From contig JAEWFU010000117.1 of NCBI GenBank assembly GCA_023388675.1, positions 1 to 13,771 on the forward strand: a stretch of DNA of 13,771 bases, given 5' to 3'. How positions within the stretch are numbered: position 1 is the first letter of the stretch; the number at the start of each line of letters is the position of its first letter. Under the pieces are notes generated by a model. It was given only the letters and a program-made list of their open reading frames with translations, made no database searches and was not told the DNA's origin. Origin of the DNA: Pseudomonadota bacterium (GTDB taxonomy: Bacteria; Pseudomonadota; Alphaproteobacteria; Rhizobiales; Rhizobiaceae). Of this stretch, positions 6,643 through 13,758 are shown piece by piece. The translations under genes were made by a program, and so were the position numbers.

Positions 6643-6990
6643 TTACCGCGCGCCGCGTATCCTGCGGGAGAGTTCTCGCTTGAGATCGTCGAAGGGGACT
6701 GCGAGCACCTCGCGCCGCCCGACGATCACATAGTCGCTGCCGGTCGACATGTCACCACCGGCATGGACGCGCGTGGCTTCTTTCAGCCGTCTCCGGATGC
6801 GGTTTCTCACCGCAGCATTCCCGACTTTCTTCGTGACCGTCAGCCCGAAGCGGGGCGGCGCGTCGTCCGCGCGGTCGAGAACCTCAAGCAGAAAAAGCCG
6901 CCCGCGGCGCTTCTCGCCCCGCCGGACAGCCAGAAATTCCGAGCGCTTCTTCAAGCGCCCGGGTGATTTGCCGATTGGCCGGTTCGACAA
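6643..6990 (-). CDS. rnpA: Ribonuclease P protein component RnpA, TTG start
   Basis: A 115-residue basic protein that binds RNase P RNA and helps it mature tRNA 5' ends. The RNR signature [18 protein letters not shown] is at 54-71, preceded by RFGLTVTKK, and the N-terminal [20 protein letters not shown] (11-30) matches alphaproteobacterial RnpA. No suitable ATG exists at the N-terminus; the TTG at 6990 gives the expected length and lies 20 bp after the rpmH stop, with a weak GGA before it, so the exact start is less certain than the gene. It sits between rpmH and yidC, the classical order. Confidence 0.95.
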   Translation of the reverse strand: MSNRPIGKSPGRLKKRSEFLAVRRGEKRRGRLFLLEVLDRADDAPPRFGLTVTKKVGNAAVRNRIRRRLKEATRVHAGGDMSTGSDYVIVGRREVLAVPFDDLKRELSRRIRGAR

Positions 6991-7010
6991 CTGTCCGGCC
7001 TGCGGCCACG

Positions 7011-7145
7011 TCAGGCCGACAGCCGCTTGCGGCCGCGATTGCGGCGGGCGGCGATCACGCCACGGCCGCCCTTGGTGGCCATGCGTGCACGGAAACCGTG
7101 ACGGCGCTTGCGAACAAGCTTGGAGGGCTGATAGGTGCGCTTCAT
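7011..7145 (-). CDS. rpmH: Large-subunit ribosomal protein bL34
   Basis: The minus strand encodes the 44-residue highly basic bL34, beginning [18 protein letters not shown], passing through [11 protein letters not shown] and ending [10 protein letters not shown]. This is full length and canonical for a structural protein of the 50S subunit. The ATG is at 7145-7143; the Shine-Dalgarno match before it is poor (AAACAA). It is the first gene of the rpmH-rnpA-yidC operon, driven by the promoter at 7268-7296 with a leader of about 115 nt. Confidence 0.97.
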
Positions 7146-7240
7146 TTGTTTAATACCGCGGGGTGCGGCCCTTCTTGGATCTGTCTCTGTATGAGCAGGA
7201 GCGTCCGCCCGACCGGTTCATGCACAGCACAAGGCTGCGC

Positions 7241-7255
7241 CGGACCATGGGTCCG
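7241..7255 (-). other. Hairpin at the 5' end of the rpmH leader
   Basis: CGGACC and GGTCCG arms (7241-7246 with 7250-7255) enclose a 3-nt loop. Given the predicted start near 7261, this hairpin would lie within about the first 20 nt of the rpmH mRNA. A 5'-terminal hairpin can protect a message from decay; a regulatory role is only inferred. Confidence 0.4.
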
Positions 7256-7267
7256 AGCGTGAGCGGG

Positions 7268-7296
7268 CTTATAGGGATGTGCCGGGATCGTGTCAA
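7268..7296 (-). promoter_or_regulatory. Strong sigma-70 promoter of the rpmH-rnpA-yidC operon
   Basis: On the minus strand a perfect TTGACA (7296-7291) and TATAAG (7273-7268) are spaced by exactly 17 bp, eleven of twelve consensus bases. It points to rpmH, with no other gene between. Confidence 0.88.
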
Positions 7297-7412
7297 TGAC
7301 GTGCAGCCGCTTCCGGCGACAGGCTAGTCCATTGCCGACACTTGCCGCGGGCTGCTGCTGCATCGTAAGAACGCGTAGGGGTCGCGATTGCCGCCAGCCG
7401 GAACAGGCGGGC

Positions 7413-8882
7413 ATGCGGAAGAATGCCCGGAAGGACAAGAACAGCCCCTTGACCGCCCAGATTCTCAAACCAGACATCTGTGTCATCGGCGCGGGAGCAG
7501 CCGGCCGTACGATCGCCACGAAGGCTGTGGCAGCCGGTGCAACAGTCGTACTCGTGGGCAGCGCCGGCGCACAGGACGCCCATATCGGCCATCCAAGCGT
7601 AGCCGTCCGCGCGTTTTGTGCGGCCGCGGCTCATGCGCATGCGATACGGCGCGCGCCGCATTTCGGTGTCACGGCGGGCGAAGCGGAGATCGATTTCCGC
7701 CATGTGATGCGCCATGTACGCCACGCAGCCGCTGCAACCGCCCCGGACATGTCCGACGAGCGGCTTGGTGCCTTGGGCGTACGTATCGTTTCGGCTCACG
7801 CGCGCTTCAAGGACCGGCGGACAGTCGAGACCGGCGCGTTCGAAATCAGAGCGCGGCATTTTGTCGTGGCCACCGGGGCACAACCGGAAATGCCACCGAT
7901 CGCCGGCCTCGACGAGGTTGGCTGCCTGACGGCCGAGACCATCTTCGCCCTGACGCGGCGCCCTTCTCGCCTGCTGATCACCGGCGGAGGCCATGCCACG
8001 CTTGAACTGGCACAGGCATTCACCATGCTCGGATCTCAGGTCACAGTCGTCGGCACACCCGTCTCGCTTGCCCTGCAGGATCCGGAGGCAGCATCGATCC
8101 TGTTGCGTGAGCTGCGGGCCGAGGGCCTCGACATGCGCGAAAGCGCCACCGCCACCCGGATCGAGCGAAAAGGCCGAAGCGGCGTGCGCCTTTGCGTTTG
8201 GAGCGAGACCGGAGGCGAAGAAATCGTCGACGGCACGCAGCTTCTCGTACTTCCGGATACCCGTCCCGCGACCGCGGAACTCGACCTGAAAAAGGCCGGC
8301 ATCGGCTTCGACGAGAACGGCATCAAGGTCTCCGACCGGATGCGCACGACGAACCGCAATGTTTACGCGATCGGCGACGTGACGGGGGGACAACAGTCAA
8401 TCCACGCGGCCGCCCGCCAGGCCGAGATCGTGCTGGATGCCATCCTTGGCAAAGGCACGGCGCAGACAAACGAACTGCTCCTGCCGCGCGTGATCGCCAC
8501 GGAACCAGCATTGGCCAGCGTCGGCCTCACCGAGACCGTGGCACGCCGCCAGCACAAGTCGATCCGCGTCCTGCGCTCCGCCTATGCAGACAATGACCGG
8601 TCACAGGCCGAAGGCAGCACCGTCGGCTTCGTCAAGATCATCTGCGACGAGCCTGGACGCATACTGGGCGTGACAATGGTCGGGTCCGAGGCAAATGAAC
8701 TGATCGGCGTCTGGACGCTGGCCTTGGCCAGAGGCCTTACCGTAGACGACATGTCATCCTATCTGCCCGCCTACCCGTCATTCGGGGAAATTGGCAAACG
8801 GGCGGCCTCGGGATATTTTGCAGACAAAGCCCGTCGGTCGATCGTGGGACGGCTGACAGGTATGCTGCGCGGCTCCGGCTAG
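7413..8882 (+). CDS. Pyridine nucleotide-disulfide oxidoreductase homologue lacking the redox cysteine pair
   Basis: A 489-residue flavoprotein of the dihydrolipoamide dehydrogenase/mercuric reductase fold. The FAD Rossmann motif GAGAAG is at 26-31, the ATG motif (VVATGAQP) near 152-158, the second nucleotide site GGGHAT at 191-196, the second FAD contact YAIGDV near 318-323 and the dimerisation domain from about 360. The CxxxxC disulfide expected around 57-62 is absent: a gapless comparison with remembered rhizobial relatives puts His57 and Ser62 at the two cysteine positions and Gly49 at the FAD-ribose glutamate. The second site also departs from GGGxxG. The C-terminus reads AYPSFGE with no catalytic His. 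The fold is kept but disulfide chemistry is not possible. The ATG at 7413 has AGGCGG before it; longer frames run into the rpmH promoter, and a TTG at 7449 is an alternative. It precedes a histidine kinase by 17 bp. Confidence 0.82.
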   Translation: MRKNARKDKNSPLTAQILKPDICVIGAGAAGRTIATKAVAAGATVVLVGSAGAQDAHIGHPSVAVRAFCAAAAHAHAIRRAPHFGVTAGEAEIDFRHVMRHVRHAAAATAPDMSDERLGALGVRIVSAHARFKDRRTVETGAFEIRARHFVVATGAQPEMPPIAGLDEVGCLTAETIFALTRRPSRLLITGGGHATLELAQAFTMLGSQVTVVGTPVSLALQDPEAASILLRELRAEGLDMRESATATRIERKGRSGVRLCVWSETGGEEIVDGTQLLVLPDTRPATAELDLKKAGIGFDENGIKVSDRMRTTNRNVYAIGDVTGGQQSIHAAARQAEIVLDAILGKGTAQTNELLLPRVIATEPALASVGLTETVARRQHKSIRVLRSAYADNDRSQAEGSTVGFVKIICDEPGRILGVTMVGSEANELIGVWTLALARGLTVDDMSSYLPAYPSFGEIGKRAASGYFADKARRSIVGRLTGMLRGSG

Positions 8883-8899
8883 GCGACAGGGAGATTGGT

Positions 8900-10387
8900 T
8901 TGCCGCTCAACGGCGACACGGACCAGACGGAACAGAGCCGCGCCGGACAGCAGGTGCCGCTGTCACGCGGTCTTTCGACCAAGCTGCTGCTGCTGACGAT
9001 CCTGTTCGTGCTGCTGGCGGAGGTGCTGATCTTTCTGCCCTCGATCGCGAATTTCCGGCTGCGCTGGCTCGAGGAGAGGCTGGCAACGGCGGCGGCCGTC
9101 GGTATCGTGCTGATGGAGAGCGATCCCGAAAGCCTGTCCCGCGAGGTGCAGGATGACGTGCTGATCGCGCTCGGCGCCAAGGCAGTGGCTGTGCGTGCCG
9201 AGGGTGCGTCCCAGCTTCTGGTGGTGACGGCCATGCCCCCGCAGGTCGACGTGCATGTCGACCTTGCCAACACGCCGCCGCTGATGGCCATGCAGGAGGC
9301 GATCTACACCGCCCTGTTCGGCGGCAACCGCGTATTGCGCGTGTTCGGTCCGGTCGGTGAGAGCGACACCGAATTCGAGCTGCTGATCGGCGACACCCAG
9401 CTTCGCAAGGCGCTGCTCATCTATGCGCGCAACGTCGCCCTCCTGTCGCTGGTCCTCTCGCTGAGCACGGCCGTGCTGGTCTTCTACGCCATCAACCGCA
9501 TCATGATCCGGCCGATCCGGACCATGACGCGCTCGATGCTGGAATTCGCCGAGGCCCCCGACGATCCCGCCCGGATCATCCGGCCGGAACCCCGCCAGGA
9601 TGAAATCGGCGTTGCCGAGCGGGAACTGGCGGCGATGCAGAGCCAGCTCCAGCAGACGCTCGGCGAGCAGAAGCACCTGGCCGATCTCGGTCTCGCCGTC
9701 TCCAAGATCAACCACGACATGCGCAACATGCTCGCAGCGGCGCAACTGATGTCGGACAGGCTGGTCAAGGTCATGGACCCGACCGCGCAGCGTGTCGCCC
9801 CACGCCTGGTGCGCGCGCTGGACCGGGCGGTCTCCTATTCCAACGGCGTCCTCTCATACGGTCGCACGCAGGAGGCCCCGCCAGCCCGACGGCGGCTGCG
9901 GCTGCGGCAGCTGGTCGACGAAGTCCGCGAGCTGCTCGGCATCGACCCCGACGCCGAAATTGAATTCGTCAATGCGGTGGACGCAGATTTCGAGATCGAC
10001 GCCGATTCGGAGCAGCTCTTCCGGGTCCTTTCGAACCTGTCGCGCAATGCCATACAGGCGATGGCCGGCGAGCAGGAGGGAACCTTGGTGCGGCGTCTTT
10101 CGGTTCGTGCCGACAGGACCGGCAGCATATGCCGTATCCTCATTGAGGATACCGGCCCAGGCCTGCCATCCAAGGCTCGCGAGCACCTCTTCACGGCGTT
10201 TCGCGGCTCGGCGCGCAGCGGCGGCACCGGGCTCGGCCTGGCGATCGCGCATGAGCTGGTGCGTGCGCATGGGGGCACGCTTGAGCTGGTGGAGAGCCGC
10301 GGTGGACGAACCGTCTTTTCGATCACCATTCCCGACCAGCCTGTCGACCTGGACGCAGCCCGCGATGCTCTGCGGCGTCCGGCCTGA
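8900..10387 (+). CDS. Membrane-bound HAMP sensor histidine kinase, no adjacent response regulator
   Basis: A 495-residue two-component kinase. Membrane segments at about 28-48 and 174-198 enclose a periplasmic sensor domain of about 125 residues; a HAMP-like linker (about 200-252) follows. The phospho-acceptor is His272 in SKINHDMRNMLAAAQL, a variant of the usual HELRTPL H-box. The ATP-binding domain has the N box (Asn383 in SNLSRNAIQAM), G1 EDTGPGLP (416-423) and G2 GGTGLGLA (441-448), all intact, so it should be active. The start is TTG at 8900, supported by AGGGAG six bases before it; no ATG is available until far inside. It lies 17 bp after the oxidoreductase gene and is likely co-transcribed. 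No receiver-domain protein is in the window, so its partner is elsewhere. Confidence 0.9.
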   Translation: MPLNGDTDQTEQSRAGQQVPLSRGLSTKLLLLTILFVLLAEVLIFLPSIANFRLRWLEERLATAAAVGIVLMESDPESLSREVQDDVLIALGAKAVAVRAEGASQLLVVTAMPPQVDVHVDLANTPPLMAMQEAIYTALFGGNRVLRVFGPVGESDTEFELLIGDTQLRKALLIYARNVALLSLVLSLSTAVLVFYAINRIMIRPIRTMTRSMLEFAEAPDDPARIIRPEPRQDEIGVAERELAAMQSQLQQTLGEQKHLADLGLAVSKINHDMRNMLAAAQLMSDRLVKVMDPTAQRVAPRLVRALDRAVSYSNGVLSYGRTQEAPPARRRLRLRQLVDEVRELLGIDPDAEIEFVNAVDADFEIDADSEQLFRVLSNLSRNAIQAMAGEQEGTLVRRLSVRADRTGSICRILIEDTGPGLPSKAREHLFTAFRGSARSGGTGLGLAIAHELVRAHGGTLELVESRGGRTVFSITIPDQPVDLDAARDALRRPA

Positions 10388-10465
10388 ACAATCCGATGAA
10401 AGTTTTGCGACGGGCCGCTTGCAATTCTCGCGATGAGTGGCTAGGTAACGCCGCACGAAACGCGG

Positions 10466-10489
10466 CGGCGAACTCGTCGCCGTGGTTTT
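10466..10489 (+). terminator. Probable terminator of the oxidoreductase-kinase operon
   Basis: CGGCGA (10466-10471) pairs with TCGCCG (10477-10482) across a 5-nt loop, followed by TGGTTTTGGTT. A second, overlapping hairpin (10449-10454 with 10462-10467) could form instead. The position, 79 bp after the kinase stop and before the tRNA, fits a terminator, but the stem is short and the T run is broken. Confidence 0.5.
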
Positions 10490-10512
10490 GGTTGGGCCTT
10501 GCGGCCCTATGC

Positions 10513-10589
10513 GCGCCCGTAGCTCAGCTGGATAGAGCACCAGACTACGAATCTGGGGGTCAGAGGTTCGAATCCTTTCGGGCGCGCCA
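10513..10589 (+). tRNA. tRNA-Arg (anticodon ACG)
   Basis: The 77-nt sequence folds into a full cloverleaf: acceptor GCGCCCG with CGGGCGC, D stem GCTC/GAGC, anticodon stem CCAGA/TCTGG with loop CTACGAA (anticodon ACG, read as ICG after deamination), T stem AGAGG/CCTTT with TTCGAAT loop, discriminator G and an encoded CCA (10587-10589). It reads CGU, CGC and CGA codons. It marks the border between host-like DNA and the AT-richer segment to the right; tRNA-Arg genes are frequent integration sites. Confidence 0.97.
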
Positions 10590-10850
10590 ATATTCTTTCA
10601 ATGAAATCAAGGGCTTGATGGATTGGCGCGTTCGGTGCGCATGCCATTATTTTCGCCGGGTCGCCACCGGGTCGCCACCAGCCTATGAACTGGCGATACA
10701 CCTGCTAGGGCTTTCTCTAACTTAAATTCGGTCGGCATTTCCGCCACTACAGAATTGTTCGGTAGCGTCAATGTCACTTAGAAAAGTAGATGACTTGCAA
10801 AAAACGTGGTTGTTCCTTAATTGGGCTGGCGTCAGCTACGGAGGCACCAC
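10590..10850. other. Non-coding stretch right of the tRNA, start of the AT-richer region
   Basis: These 261 bp hold no convincing gene, integrase remnant or strong promoter. They contain the tandem repeat at 10657-10678 and, at 10840-10844, the GGAGG ribosome binding site of the next gene. The base composition shifts towards A+T from about 10590. Confidence 0.5.
10657..10678. repeat. Perfect 11-bp tandem duplication
   Basis: CGGGTCGCCAC occurs twice head-to-tail (10657-10667 and 10668-10678). It lies 67 bp after the tRNA 3' end, where integrase arm-type sites could be found, but it may be a simple slippage duplication. Confidence 0.8.
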
Positions 10851-11912
10851 GTGCAACGGTTTGCAGCTCTTGAAGGCTTGAGGGCCATTATGGCCCTCTG
10901 GGTTGTCGTCGGCCACGTGATCTTGCTTTCCGGATATAAATACACAGAGCTATCCTGGCCAATCAATATTGTCGCACGGCCGGTTCTGGCTGTGTATGTG
11001 TTTATGATCCTTAGCGGCTTCGTAATCACCCACCTCATTACCACAAAGCAAGAGAGCTATGGCCACTACATCTGGCGACGTTGGCTGCGGTTATTCCCGC
11101 TGCTGGCTTCTTTGGTTAGCTTTGTCGTATTATTCGCATGGTTCGCGCCTCGCTTGAGCCCATTCCGTTACAATTTTGAAGAATTACCAGCGTATTTGAT
11201 CGCTTACGCGACGATGATGCATGGAGCCATACCAAACGAATGGCTCCCACGAGCCGCTGTTCTGTTCTTTAGTACCCCTTGGAGCATTTCAACCGAGTGG
11301 CAGTTTTACCTCGTTGCCCCGGCGCTGGTATGGATTTTCGCGACTAAACGGTATCTTGGTGTAGCTTTAGTTGCAGTTTTAGCGTTCGCTACCTTCAACC
11401 CCAGTTACACGATCTTTGGCGAGAAATTCACATTCCTGCGCGGATCGTTTTTACTGAGCAGTCTTGTGTATTTTCTGGTGGGGATCGCCAGTTACCATGT
11501 TGTTACAATCTTGGCGGCTCATCGAATTTCGCGTGAAGCGGCGGTTGCCGCTGCAGCTGTCGTGTTCATGACGACAGGATCGTATCCATTCGCGATCTGG
11601 GCCTTAGCGCTCTTGGCTATCACCGCATCACCCTCGCTGGGTAGACCCTTCCAGAATCCTTGGCTCGTTTGGCTCGGCGAGCGCTCTTATAGCCTGTATC
11701 TGACCCATATGATTGTCCTCATGATGGTGCGGTCATGGATTCTAAACCCGATTCCTTTTCTGGAGCCTAGAACGCCCGAGTTTGCATTAACGCTTATGTT
11801 CTTGACGGTGCCGCTCACCATCGGCGTGTCGATATTGACGTATCGGTATATCGAGCAGCCATTCATCGCTCTCGGGAACTCTAAAAAGTTAAAGCTTCGG
11901 CCAGCAGGGTAA
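10851..11912 (+). CDS. Acyltransferase-3 family membrane protein (O-acyltransferase of surface glycans)
   Basis: A 353-residue polytopic protein with about ten membrane segments. The N-terminal RFAALEGLRAIMALWVVVGH (3-22) carries the conserved family histidine (His22). FMILSGFVITH (51-61), an Arg pair in YIWRRWLRLFP (73-83), the FSTPWSISTEWQFYL segment and the late GERSYSLYLTH are all typical of acyltransferase 3 (OafA/NodX/ExoZ-like). Members transfer acetyl or other acyl groups to lipopolysaccharide, exopolysaccharide or Nod factor; the acceptor here is unknown. The GTG at 10851 is chosen because GGAGG lies 6 bp before it and the family N-terminus begins there. The gene is visibly AT-richer than those left of the tRNA, suggesting transfer. 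Its stop codon lies at the junction with the istB fragment, so its last few residues may be altered. Confidence 0.9.
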   Translation: MQRFAALEGLRAIMALWVVVGHVILLSGYKYTELSWPINIVARPVLAVYVFMILSGFVITHLITTKQESYGHYIWRRWLRLFPLLASLVSFVVLFAWFAPRLSPFRYNFEELPAYLIAYATMMHGAIPNEWLPRAAVLFFSTPWSISTEWQFYLVAPALVWIFATKRYLGVALVAVLAFATFNPSYTIFGEKFTFLRGSFLLSSLVYFLVGIASYHVVTILAAHRISREAAVAAAAVVFMTTGSYPFAIWALALLAITASPSLGRPFQNPWLVWLGERSYSLYLTHMIVLMMVRSWILNPIPFLEPRTPEFALTLMFLTVPLTIGVSILTYRYIEQPFIALGNSKKLKLRPAG

Positions 11913-12160
11913 TGGCGACAAAAGTCGAAGCTGTCGAGGCTTTTGGCGGCCGGGAACTTCGCAGCCTTGATGCGACGCTCGACCATCCGCCGTTCCCGGT
12001 CGATCAGTTCCAGTTCGACGAGCCGGGCAAGGTAGCGGACATGATCCACACCCTCGACCGCACATTGTCGGGCAAGCTTCTGGTGCTCGCGCAGGAAGGT
12101 CGGCAGCTTCAGCGCCTTGAGGTGATGCGCGAGCAGGAGTTCGGGAGCATCACCGCTCAT
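11911..12160 (-). pseudogene. istB: Truncated istB, IS21-family transposition helper ATPase
   Basis: The ATG at 12160 overlaps the istA stop codon by four bases (ATGA), the normal IS21 arrangement. The first 80 residues are typical IstB, from MSGDAPELLLAHHLKALKLP to AAKSLDSFDF. Homology then stops: an extra base in the T run at about 11920-11923 shifts the frame, the sequence matches IstB for only a few more codons at most, and by about 11905-11911 it becomes the 3' end of the acyltransferase gene on the other strand. About two-thirds of the protein, including the whole AAA+ ATPase domain with Walker A and B, is missing. The open frame continues antisense into the acyltransferase gene, but those codons are not IstB. 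The product cannot act as a transposition helper. Confidence 0.88.
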
Positions 12161-13650
12161 GCCGGTTCCTCCTCGCGGTCCAGCAGCCGCATATAGGCCT
12201 TGGCCGACGTCTTCTCGACGGTGGCTCTGGGCAGATAGGGATAGATGTCGAGGTCCAGCCTGGGCGGCCTGCGCTCGGCCCGGCACAGGACGAGGTGCTT
12301 CACGGCGTCGAAGCTGATGGCGCCAAGATGCAGCGCCTGCTTCACGGCTGCGTGCAGGTCGGCCAGATCGAAGCTTTCCATCAGGCGCAGCACCTGCACA
12401 TAGGCGCGCCGGCCCTGTTTGCCCATCCGCGCTTCCATGAGGCGGCGCATTGTCGTGAACGCCTCTGGCAGTTCCCAGCCCTGCAGCGGTGCGGCCTGGT
12501 CGAGCGCGTTGATCTTCTGCTCGATCAGCGGCAGGTAATGCAGCGGATCGAAGACAACCTCTTCGCGCTCATAGCTGCGCGGATGGCGGGCGATGGTCTC
12601 ACCGCCGCAGCCGATCACCACCTCGTCAACATAGCCACGGATCCAGACGTCCTGGTGGCCGAAGGCGACCGGGACGGAGTAGTCGTTGGTCCTGTAGCGC
12701 ACCAGCGCCTGCGAGGAAGCCCGACTGCTGGCCTGGTCGCACGCATCGAAGGGCGAAGCCGGCAGCGACCGCATCGCCGCCAGATCGCGCTGCAGGCGTT
12801 CGCCGATCGTCTCGCTCTCGCCGCGCAGCCGGTCATGCTGACGCTTGCGGCACTGATCCTCGAGCCACAGGTTGAACGCGCCCCACGTCGCAAAGCGCGG
12901 GATCGGCACCATGAAGTTGCGCCGGGCATAGCCGACCAGACCTTCGACGCTGCCCTTGTCGTTGCCCTTGCCGGGCCGGCCATAGCGATCCCGGATCAGG
13001 TAGTGGGACAAGAAGCCGCTGAACAGCGCCGCCCGCTTGCGCGTGCCGTCGGGCAGGATCTTGGCCACCAGGCAGCGGTCGTTGTCGTAGACGATCGACT
13101 GCGGCACCGCTCCGAAGAAGGCGAACGCATGGATATGGCCATCTATCCAGGCCTCGGCAATCGCCGCAGGATAGGCGCGCACATAGCAGGCGTCGCTGTG
13201 CGGCAGGTCCAGCACAAAGAAGTGCGCCTTCTGCTCCACGCCACCGATGACCACCATAGCCTCACCAAAGTCGGCCTGTGCCTGCCCGGCCGGGTGCGCC
13301 AGCGGCACGAACATCTCCTGGCCCCGCCGCTCCCGCTCGCGCATGTAGTCCTTGATGATCGTGTAGCCGCCGGTAAACCCGTGCTCGTCCCGTAGCCGAT
13401 CGAACACCCGTTTGGCCGTATGGCGCTGCTTGCGCGGGACCGCCCGGTCCTCGTCAAGCCACCGATCAATGATCGTGATGAACGCTTCAAGCTTCGGACG
13501 CCGAACCGGGGCCTGCCGCCGATAGCCCGGCGGAACCGAATACGCCATCATCTTGCGAACCGTGTCGCGTGAGATGCCGAAATGCCTGGATGCCTCGCGC
13601 TGGCTCATGCCCCCGTCGCAAGCCACGCGAACCTTCAGATATAATTCCAC
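12157..13650 (-). CDS. istA: IS21-family transposase IstA
   Basis: A 497-residue transposase. A helix-turn-helix lies at about 15-36 (MSQREASRHFGISRDTVRKMM). The DDE catalytic triad is visible as Asp127 in QAQADFGEA, Asp189 in IVYDND and Glu236 in the IS21 motif GNDKGSVEGLVGYARRNF, followed by a C-terminal target-binding beta domain (about 315-375). Length and order are normal, so it appears intact. The start is GTG at 13650, giving the usual MELYLKVRVA N-terminus. IstA needs IstB for efficient transposition, and the istB beside it is destroyed, so this copy could move only with IstB supplied from another element. Confidence 0.95.
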   Translation of the reverse strand: MELYLKVRVACDGGMSQREASRHFGISRDTVRKMMAYSVPPGYRRQAPVRRPKLEAFITIIDRWLDEDRAVPRKQRHTAKRVFDRLRDEHGFTGGYTIIKDYMRERERRGQEMFVPLAHPAGQAQADFGEAMVVIGGVEQKAHFFVLDLPHSDACYVRAYPAAIAEAWIDGHIHAFAFFGAVPQSIVYDNDRCLVAKILPDGTRKRAALFSGFLSHYLIRDRYGRPGKGNDKGSVEGLVGYARRNFMVPIPRFATWGAFNLWLEDQCRKRQHDRLRGESETIGERLQRDLAAMRSLPASPFDACDQASSRASSQALVRYRTNDYSVPVAFGHQDVWIRGYVDEVVIGCGGETIARHPRSYEREEVVFDPLHYLPLIEQKINALDQAAPLQGWELPEAFTTMRRLMEARMGKQGRRAYVQVLRLMESFDLADLHAAVKQALHLGAISFDAVKHLVLCRAERRPPRLDLDIYPYLPRATVEKTSAKAYMRLLDREEEPA

Positions 13651-13696
13651 GGTGTAGATCCCTGATCCCTCCCTGCAACACGCAGAAGGGAAATAG

Positions 13697-13758
13697 GTGG
13701 CCGGATTTTACTCCGCCCGCAGCAGGACTATCCCGCCGCTACCGTGGTCGACTTTCTC
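13697..13758 (-). repeat. Repeated motif in the istA-side end of the IS21 element
   Basis: On the minus strand GAGAAAGTCGACCAC (13758-13744) and GAGTAAAATCCGGCCAC (13713-13697) share the frame GAG-AAA-TC-CCAC, in the same orientation about 45 bp apart. IS21 elements carry multiple direct repeats in their ends that bind the transposase, and these fit that role. The match is approximate. Confidence 0.5.

Noticed and set aside
4705..6966. A 753-codon plus-strand frame opposite yidC and rnpA
   Set aside because: It is an antisense shadow in GC-rich DNA, rich in Arg/His/Asp with no recognisable domain; yidC and rnpA on the other strand are certain.
7290..7412. Extension of the oxidoreductase to the GTG at 7290 or ATG at 7296
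   Set aside because: The added segment is Cys/Arg-rich, lies partly on the rpmH promoter and has no counterpart in the family, whose members start shortly before the first FAD motif.
7293..8393. A 366-codon minus-strand frame opposite the oxidoreductase gene
   Set aside because: The plus-strand frame has FAD and NAD(P) motifs and a kinase gene following it; the minus frame has no motif and crosses the rpmH promoter.
10507..10701. A 64-codon minus-strand frame across the tRNA gene, ending PKGFEPLTPRFVVWCSIQLSYGRA
   Set aside because: It is the antisense translation of tRNA-Arg, a known source of false proteins; no ribosome binding site or coding bias supports it.
11912..12196. A 94-codon plus-strand frame beginning MATKVEAVEAFGG right after the acyltransferase
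   Set aside because: It is the antisense of the istB fragment and of the end of istA, with no ribosome binding site.
12295..13395. A 366-codon plus-strand frame opposite istA
   Set aside because: istA has full family motifs on the minus strand; the opposite frame has none.
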